This document shows positions 57,900 through 64,000 of a stretch of 64,000 nucleotides of DNA, piece by piece (the stretch's first letter is position 1; each line of letters starts with the position of its first letter). Origin of the DNA: Paracamarosporium sp. OC-R06-R3 (taxonomy: Eukaryota; Ascomycota; Dothideomycetes; Pleosporales; Didymosphaeriaceae); assembly GCA_019828545.1 (NCBI GenBank), contig JACVRA010000283.1, positions 1 to 64,000 on the forward strand, written 5' to 3'. The position numbers and the translations under genes were made by a program. The notes beneath the pieces are model-generated. The model saw only the letters and a program-made list of their open reading frames with translations. It did not search any database and had not been told where the DNA came from.

Positions 57900-58750
57900 A
57901 AAGAAATTAAAACTTAAGAGTTTAAACTTATTAAGGAATAATACTAATAATTTAGTACTAAGTAGTCTTAATATCCTCTATTTAAAACTAATAAAACCTA
58001 AGTAAATTAAAATAACTTAAGAATACCTAAACGTAATTAAGAGCTATTATAATAGCCCTTTCTTAAGACACTTTAATATTACTTAAACTCTTAAGTAGGT
58101 CTAATAACGTTATTATTAGACTAGAATAACTAAAGACGTATTAGATTATATTTATAACTATAAACGCTACTAAAGAGTAACTATAAAAAGATATAAGTTA
58201 TATAGCCTTCTTTAGATGCTACCTGTCCCTAATAGGCCTTAGTAGTATATAACAATGGATTTTATTACTAATCTACTCCTAAGTTAATTTACGGGAATAA
58301 TATATAACGTAATCCTAGTTATAATAGACCGTTTTTTAAAAATAGCCTATTATATATTTATATAAATAGATTAGAACGGTACTAACCTAGCCTAGGCATA
58401 GATCTAAGAGGTAATCTACTTATATAGCAACCTAGAAACAGTACTATTAAATAGAGGCCTAATAATAAGATCCTACTATTAGAATATATTTTATTACTAC
58501 TTAAACTTACGGTGCGTCTTAACGTCTACTTTTTATCCTTAGATAGATAGATAGACTAAGCGTTAAAACTAAACTTTAGAATAGTATCTTTAAATCTTTT
58601 ATTCCCTTAAATAGGATAATTAGGCCTTATAGATATCCTTAGTAGAGTTTACCTATAATAATAGTTAATATTTATTAACTAGCTATACTCCTTACTAAGT
58701 TTACTTTAGCTATAACTTAACGGAGCCTAATTAGCCCTATTAGCCCTTAA
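57900..58750 (+). pseudogene. Integrase remnant of element B
   Basis: Integrase core order is visible: MDFITNLLLSQFTG near 58255, VILVIIDRFLKIAYY near 58310, and STFYPQIDRQTKR near 58530 (family pattern HPQTDGQTER). Stops throughout. Confidence 0.7.
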
Positions 58751-59149
58751 GAGATAAAGAGAGCCCTAAAGGTTTCTAGATAACTAGAAAACTACTAAAA
58801 ATTAAAGTATAAGTACGTAAGAAACTTAAAGTAGTATAAAAGTACTAAAAAAGTATTATAAATAAAAAAAGATTACCCCTTAAACTTAAAGTAGGAGATA
58901 AGGTATAAGTATTAAACTAATATATAAAGTCTATAAGACTAAGTAAAAAGCTTAATTAAAAATTTCTAAGACTAAGTATAATTAAAGAATATATTAGTTT
59001 ACTATTAATAGTTTATAAAGTAGACCTATTTAAGTTAAGTAAAGTATATTTAGTATTCTACCCCTCCTTACTAGAGCTATATAGACCTTATAGGTCCCCC
59101 TTATACTTATAGGAGCCTATTACTAACAGCCTACGCCAGTTGGGCAATA

Positions 59150-59270
59150 ACGTATACGAAATAAACTTTATAGTTAATAGGTAGTAAAGAAACTCTAGAA
59201 AATAGAAATACCTTATTAAATAGACTAGCTATAATATTAGTAAGAACTTATAGAAGATAAGGGTATTTAT
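59150..59270 (+). pseudogene. Chromodomain remnant of element B
   Basis: YEINFIVNRQQRNSRKQKYL followed by I-K-x-T-S-Y matches the chromodomain pattern (YEVE.IL..R...G...YLVKW.GY) with the conserved Trp codon turned into a stop. It places B among chromoviruses, which target heterochromatin. Confidence 0.65.
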
Positions 59271-59971
59271 TAATAGCAATACTCTAAAAGAGTATTAAAA
59301 AAAATTAAAAATATCTTTTAAAAGATTAACTATTAAAATTCCTATATAAAAGCGTAGAGGCCGTAGACGACCTTTAAAAAAGAGGAAGGTAAATCTTAAT
59401 ATCTAAAATTAACTACTAAGGATTATTAGGGCTTACTAGGACCTATTAGACTATAATAGACTTAAGAACTTAATACTTAAGTTTTTTAAGACCTATTAAG
59501 ACCTATTAAATATAGCTATTTACCCTTTTATCCTATATTCCTTTACGTATCTCCTATAGGGAGTTTAATAAAGGTTAGCTTTAAAAAGTAGAGTATTTTA
59601 GTAGGGAATAGGCTAATAAAATTTTCTAAGTTAAAAATTAAAATTAACTACTAAGGAAGAAAGAAATATTTATAGAATAGAGTCTATTTAGTAAAAAGTT
59701 TATATAAGGTAGCGCCTATTTAGTCCTATTAAAGCTAGACGGCGCCTAATAGCCTCTATTAAAAGCTAATAGTTAAAAGAAATATCTAGAATACTTAATA
59801 AGAGTAGGATATTACCTAGGGGTATTATAACTAATTCTAAAAATTATAAAACGCTAGAAAATCTCCCTCTATAACTAAATCCTACTAAAAATGTAGTTAA
59901 TAGGGCCTATTAGTACCTATTAGTACTAGATAGCGCTAAAGGGCCCCTAGGGGCATCTAGGGAATACTTAT

Positions 59972-61189
59972 CTACTATGTCTTGCTAAGAGCGTCCTAGG
60001 TAGCCTTCTAACTCTTGTAGTTGTAGGTCTACTCCTCTAGGATCTACGTAAAGGGTATAATATACTATATATTATAATAGACCTTAGTATACTAGTTTAG
60101 CTCCTTTAAAAGCTAGTTAGTAACTACCTTATAGGTATTACCCTTCCTATTCTTCTAGGGTTCTACTATGAGATTCTTAGCAGGCATGGCCATTAGGGCG
60201 TTATAGAGCTTATCCTTCTAACTTTAAATATAGAGCTCCTCCTAGGTGCGGGCAGGCTAGACCGGAGCGTTAATAGGGGTTGTAACAGGGCTAGGCCTAG
60301 CACGGCTCTCCTTTTTAAGGTCGGTTAGCTTATTCTAGCGCTTAGGACTAGACATCTATGCTAGTTAACACCCGTTAGGCCCTAGTTGGCCCCTATAGGC
60401 CAATTCAGGCCTTCTTACCTTTTAAGGTAATATATTTAAACCTAGAGTAGTATATTAGTCTTGAATCGTCTTTATGCGCTGCTATTCGTTGTTGCTATAC
60501 TTGCAGGAGCGCTCTATTATACTAGATTAAGCGTAATAAGTATAGAGGTTTAGCTGGCTACTATGCAACTAGTAATGCTCACTATAGCCGCCCTTATAAG
60601 CAGCTCAATAGGCCTTCTCCCTAAGAATACCCACTAAGTTGGCAAGAAGCTTATTGGTGTATAAGACGATGTCTAATGCCTCCTAATAGGACCTATTAGT
60701 CCCTAAGTTACCTAGAAGGGTCTAGGTACGGCTAGTTTAACTTTTACGCACCTTACGCTCTACTATAGTCTTATTCTTTAGGGTAGGCTTAAGAATAAAA
60801 GTCGTAGCATTATAGGTAGTACTACTAATATCTTAAAGGTATTAAATGTCTTCTAGAGGAAACTAGAGCATATTAGGACCTAATAGAGCCTGGTAGCGCT
60901 AGATAAGGCTAGATGGCCACCTTTAGATATATACTCTCTATAAGGGGATACTTACCGCATAGTAGGCCTTTTTAGTTATCTAATATTAGTAATATTGTAG
61001 GTAGATCTTATTATCTACCTTGTTAGAAACCTAGAAAGGGATTTGGTTAGCACCTTTAGCTAGAAACTTACAGCAGCCGACCTCTAGCTTACCCTTAGAC
61101 ATAGCTAAGATACATTTAATATAGTATAAGTTAGAAGCAACCAGCTTGTTATTTGTATAACATATATTACGCTAGGCAAGGGTCGACAT
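59972..61189 (-). pseudogene. Antisense accessory gene in element B, three exons, RIP-inactivated
   Basis: Read on the minus strand, exons 61189-60956, 60862-60419 and 60355-59975 (stop 59977-59975 or the adjacent TAG) join in phase 0 to about 350 codons. Intron 60955-60863 has a GTAAGT donor, a CTAAT branch and a CTCTAG acceptor; intron 60417-60356 has GTAAGA, GTTAACT and a CATAG acceptor. By my reading about 25 in-frame stops occur, all but one TAG or TAA, i.e. former CAG/CAA; outside them the frame stays open. Motifs: KCILAMSKGKLEVGCCKFLA, LDIVLYTNKLLANLVGILRE, NALMAMPAKNLIVEPQKNRK. I recognise no family. It runs opposite to pol. Confidence 0.55.
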
Positions 61190-61525
61190 CGCTAATTAGA
61201 GACTAATAGGGACTAATGGAGCTAGATAGAGCTAATAGTAGACTAATAGAAAGAAGTTATTGCTACTTACAACTGTTAGCGCTAGTTGGGTCCCTGTGGG
61301 CCTATACAGCTCTAAGGATACTTACATTGATGGAAGTGAATGTGTAATGGCCAAGATAAGGGGTTAGTAGTATAAAAGTCTAGGGAAGCGGAGTCTCTAC
61401 ACCAAGAAGTCAGCATACGCTAATACGCAATAGCCAATCGGCTATGCTACTCACCAAGTTGCCTAATTAGAGAGACCTGAAGAGAACAAGGAAGTTAGGT
61501 GCAAAGTACCTAAGATATAGGCCAG

Positions 61526-61567
61526 GGCCCGTGCGCGCTAGCGCTAGGCCCGTGCACACTAGTGCCA
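61526..61567. repeat. Tandem 21-bp repeat in element B
   Basis: Two adjacent copies of GGCCCGTGC(GCG/ACA)CTAG(C/T)GC(T/C)A. The differences include C-to-T/G-to-A changes. Confidence 0.7.
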
Positions 61568-61578
61568 GGCGGCATTGG

Positions 61579-61606
61579 TCACGTGCTAGGCTGGCCTAAC
61601 ACGTGA
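61579..61606. repeat. 28-bp near-perfect palindrome with two CACGTG boxes
   Basis: TCACGTGCTAGGC, TG, GCCTAACACGTGA: 13-bp arms with one mismatch (G/A). CACGTG is a bHLH-type E-box. It lies about 170 bp before the 3' LTR of B. Confidence 0.8.
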
Positions 61607-61762
61607 CTAACCCTAGGTGAGAGGTGCCAACATAGGTTAAACGAGGGTCACATTTAGTTCAGCTAGGCCCAACCTGGACTTGTCAGGACTTGATATTCCC
61701 GGGTACCTAACATTACGGCGGGATATACACGCCTAAGCGGCCTCGGGGCGAGTCTACCCATT

Positions 61763-61774
61763 GGAGGGGGATAA
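61763..61774 (+). other. Polypurine tract of element B
   Basis: GGAGGGGGATAA directly before the 3' LTR at 61775; the usual priming site for plus-strand DNA. Confidence 0.7.
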
Positions 61775-61978
61775 TGTTACATGGGCAGGTAAAGAGTACC
61801 TGTTTTCACCCTATACGGGATATCGGGGCCTGTTAGGCCCCGACGGGACACGTCAGGTGATGAGGGGTTATATTATACTAGAGCTGGCAAAAATAGTTAG
61901 CCAGCGATTCGTCTATCCTACAATCTATTATCGATTCCCCTAAGTCGAGTCTACATTGCTACTACCCGTGACCTGACA
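61775..61978 (+). repeat. 3' LTR of element B (lightly mutated)
   Basis: 204 bp, TGTTACATGG...ACCTGACA, with the intact CGGGGCCT-GTT-AGGCCCCG hairpin. Much less RIP damage than the 54112 copy. Confidence 0.9.
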
Positions 61979-62997
61979 CCAATGCAAGGGGCCGTGTTCG
62001 GTCGGAACACCGCCAATCTGACACCCAGACAGATAGTAATACAGAGATTATAAACTAGTACATTGACTAGCGCCTACGTCCCTTTATTAATTACTATTAA
62101 GATAACTAGTCTAATCTACTGCCCTATATGGATTGGGCTTAGGCTATCTTGCCTTATAAGACTATAGGCCTCTCGCCGTACGAGATTGAGTTTGGACACT
62201 AGGTAGTCCACTACTAGGACTAGGAGGAACACACTAAGTTATTATCTATAGTTAGGGAGTAGATGTCCTAAGAAGAGGCGTAGGACTATGCTAAGGTACG
62301 CCGTGAAGCCGTCAACACTGCCGTAGAGATAGCATAGAGAGGAATAGCTCAAGCTTAAGAGCACTAAGCACGACAGGCAAACAAGAAACGCTGGGAGCTA
62401 GACTTCTCTGTTGACGACTAAGTCTATATTATACTAAGGGGTTTCACCACTAGCCGCCCTAGCCAGAAGCTTGATTAATAGATGTACGGACCCTACTCCA
62501 TTACTGCCATGAAGGGCCACTCCTACTAGGTTAGGCTTCCACTATATATGCATATATACGACGTCTTCTACGTAGACCGCTTGTAAAAAGCTGCCGCTGA
62601 GGCGCTCCCAGGTCAAGTAGAACCAGAAGAAGAACCGATAGAGGTTAATGGTAACCCTAAGTGGCAGGTTAACAAGATCCTTGATAGCCGCATCTATTGA
62701 GGACGTCTGCAGTACAAAGCTGCCTGGGTCGGCTATAATCCTGACCCTATATAGTACAACGCTCGAGGATTCATGGGCGCTCTGCAGAAGGTCAAAGACT
62801 ATCACCTAGCCTACCCAGATAAACCTGGACCGCCAGTGCGGCTGGAAGTATGGCTGGAAGCGTATAGGACAGAGAAGCAGCTGGAGACAACGGAAGAAGA
62901 TGATAAAGCTGTGAGTAAGCTGGTACAGGGTAAGCAACGAAGGAGAAGGTAGGAGTCAACAGACTCAGGGGACTAAGCCTACCTTGAAGGGGGGTGA
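61979..62997 (+). pseudogene. Integrase end and chromodomain of element A
   Basis: Frame resumes inside integrase (QTDSNTEIINQYIDQRLRPF, then IGLSPYEIEFGH) with TAG/TAA at former Gln codons. A well-kept chromodomain follows (PKWQVNKILDSR, LQYKAAWVGYNPDP, VKDYHLAYPDKPGPP, about 62650-62840) and then a charged tail. The final TGA (62995-62997) abuts the 3' LTR. Everything between protease and this point, including RT and RNase H of A, is absent. Confidence 0.75.
62986..62997 (+). other. Polypurine tract of element A
   Basis: GAAGGGGGGTGA directly before the 3' LTR; it also encodes the last codons and stop of pol. Confidence 0.8.
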
Positions 62998-63191
62998 TGT
63001 GACGGCCTAGTGCACTGGCAGGTCACATGATCTCGCGTTTAGACGCAACTACGCGCTTAGGCGCGACTACCTTATACGACGTTGCTACCCGGAGCGGAAC
63101 ATTGTTNNTCTCCTCATCTTAGTGTAGCTGAAATAGAGCCAACCTACCTCATCTACTTCTTTCGATGTAGGAGACCGAGCTCGTCCTCACA
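62998..63191 (+). repeat. 3' LTR of element A with assembly gap
   Basis: Matches 51148-51387 but lacks 48 bp around the GCGGAA-CATTG-TTCCGC hairpin, replaced by two Ns (63107-63108). Three of the four visible differences from the 5' LTR are CA-to-TA or TG-to-TA in this copy. Confidence 0.9.
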
Positions 63192-63196
63192 GCAGT
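63192..63196. repeat. Target-site duplication GCAGT (right)
   Basis: Pairs with 51143-51147. Confidence 0.9.
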
Positions 63197-63210
63197 CTCA
63201 CCACTAGGCC

Positions 63211-63216
63211 TATATA
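63211..63216 (-). promoter_or_regulatory. Putative displaced TATA box of the kinase gene
   Basis: TATATA within CCTATATAGG. Before the insertion it would have been about 110 bp upstream of the kinase start codon at 51050. Now element A (12 kb) lies between them. Confidence 0.45.
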
Positions 63217-63457
63217 GGTCACTCGACCTGCCTAGTTACCCCATCGCTCTTACACTCAACAATCAACTTATTTAATATACATGAAAACTACTTTTTATTC
63301 TACTTCTAACAAGAGTAAGGCTACGAAACGCGCTCCAGGCGGGTGTGCCAAGCTCCGCCCAGAGCAGCTCCAATACACCACTAATAACACAGAGTTGTGA
63401 ATCATTAGAGCCGCCACTCCTTCAACCAGCAATTGCACTAAGATTGGTGCAGCTGAT

Positions 63458-63790
63458 TATGTACGAAGAAGTTATTTAGATGAACATCGAAAATAAGGAA
63501 CAAGACATTCAAGCCAGCATGTTCACAGCCTACATATGATCCCACGCACTATGTAACACGAGACTGCTCCAGAAAAAGCGCAGTCGATAATGTCAAGCTA
63601 GCCGCTCTACAATCTCAAGCTCCTGGAGATCCTCCCCAACCGTCTTGTGCAAATAATTATCCTTCTTTCCTTTACTGTCGCCGTCATTAAACCTGTGTAT
63701 TGTACCTCACCGTACTTCTTTAAAACGCAACCACCCGTCATCAAAACAATCATTCACCATTGATAACCCATCCTAATCAATCCATCAAAG
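63458..63790. repeat. Diverged duplicate of 48984-49260 (right copy)
   Basis: Begins TACGAAGAAGTTATTTAGAT and shares further blocks in the same order with the copy downstream of the kinase gene, with insertions. Confidence 0.5.
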
Positions 63791-64000
63791 GATATTGCTG
63801 ACGAGTAGAACCATATAAACCCATAGATTAGTAACGGTACAGCGTTCAGAAGTGCGTGGCTCTACTCTAGAGCCTGACGCCGACCCGCCGGGTCCCAACA
63901 AAACCCATTCAATCAACCCATCCCCCATTCCTAAGCCCTCCAAAGCTGGTGATCGCTCCAGTCACTTAAAGATTTCGGGGTTACGACTTGTATTTAGATG

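Larger units (their letters stand above)
54112..61978 (+). mobile_element. Element B: RIP-saturated chromodomain Ty3/Gypsy retrotransposon nested in A
   Basis: LTRs 54112-54315 and 61775-61978, each 204 bp. Internal order: gag remnant (about 54.6-55.5 kb), protease/RT, RNase H, integrase, chromodomain (about 56.0-59.4 kb), then an antisense accessory frame (59972-61189), a repeat-rich leader-like segment, polypurine tract and 3' LTR. CA and TG dinucleotides are almost absent from 54.3 to 59.9 kb, and in-frame TAG/TAA replace CAG/CAA, the mark of heavy RIP. The five bases outside the LTRs (ACTAT, CCAAT) do not match, so it may be a recombinant of two insertions. Confidence 0.85.
51148..63191 (+). 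mobile_element. Element A: chromodomain Ty3/Gypsy LTR retrotransposon with nested insertions
   Basis: Bounded by near-identical LTRs (240 bp left; right copy with an assembly gap) and GCAGT duplications. Order: 5' LTR, self-primer site, gag-like frame, aspartic protease, (nested solo LTR B), end of protease, (nested element B), integrase end and chromodomain, polypurine tract, 3' LTR. RT and RNase H of A are missing. Frames are broken by TAG/TAA at former CAG/CAA positions, so the element is not functional in itself. Differences between its LTRs are mostly CA-to-TA or TG-to-TA. Confidence 0.92.

Noticed and set aside
61761..61943. 60-codon frame on the + strand
   Set aside because: It lies almost entirely inside the B LTR, and the homologous frame is broken in the 54112 copy.
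62542..62805. 87-codon minus-strand frame
   Set aside because: Antisense of the element A chromodomain, which is clearly the coding strand.

Overview
The window comes from a filamentous ascomycete, most likely a dothideomycete (Pleosporales-like). The inference rests on short GT-AG introns (46-130 nt) with CTRAY-type branch sites, intact single-copy housekeeping genes of Pezizomycotina type, and transposons carrying CpA-to-TpA damage typical of repeat-induced point mutation (RIP). All gene models were spliced by eye; a model is called coherent when phases and lengths close to one open frame.

Positions 1-51,140 are a gene-rich block. In order: a RIP-type pseudogene (137-1,750, -); an AIG1/FAR-17a-like membrane protein (+); a STAND-N/SesA-like signalling protein with repetitive tails (-); small and hypothetical genes (6-13.5 kb); CFD1 (-); SPE2 (-) with a candidate hexapeptide uORF; an epoxide-hydrolase-fold protein that lost two catalytic residues (-); HID1 (-) divergent from the TFIIH helicase SSL2/XPB (+); a NirA/Nit-4-type Zn2Cys6 regulator (+); a cluster of low-complexity genes (34.6-38.5 kb) holding two related genes, only one with a J domain; HAT2 (-) divergent from XRN1 (+); SPC3 (+); a GPI-type PEBP-family protein (+); and an SRPK-like kinase (-).

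Positions 51,148-63,191 are one nested transposon island. The outer element A is a chromodomain Ty3/Gypsy retrotransposon with 240-bp LTRs, GCAGT target duplications and an 11-nt self-priming match between the LTR and the primer-binding site. It landed between a putative TATA box and the start codon of the still-open kinase gene. Element A contains a solo LTR of a second family (B, 204-bp LTR, CTTAC duplication) and a long B element (54,112-61,978). B is saturated with RIP stops and carries an antisense, apparently three-exon accessory gene between pol and its 3' LTR. The flanks of the long B copy do not match, its two LTRs differ strongly in RIP damage, and the RT/RNase H part of A is missing between them. 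This suggests recombination between two B insertions.

Functionally the block is a mix of housekeeping genes: Fe-S cluster assembly, polyamine synthesis, TFIIH transcription/repair, chromatin acetylation, 5'-3' mRNA decay and ER signal-peptide processing. Lineage-specific genes lie between them. The strongest candidates for something undescribed are the antisense gene in element B, the kinase cut off from its promoter, the inactivated epoxide-hydrolase-like protein and the J-domain gain/loss family.
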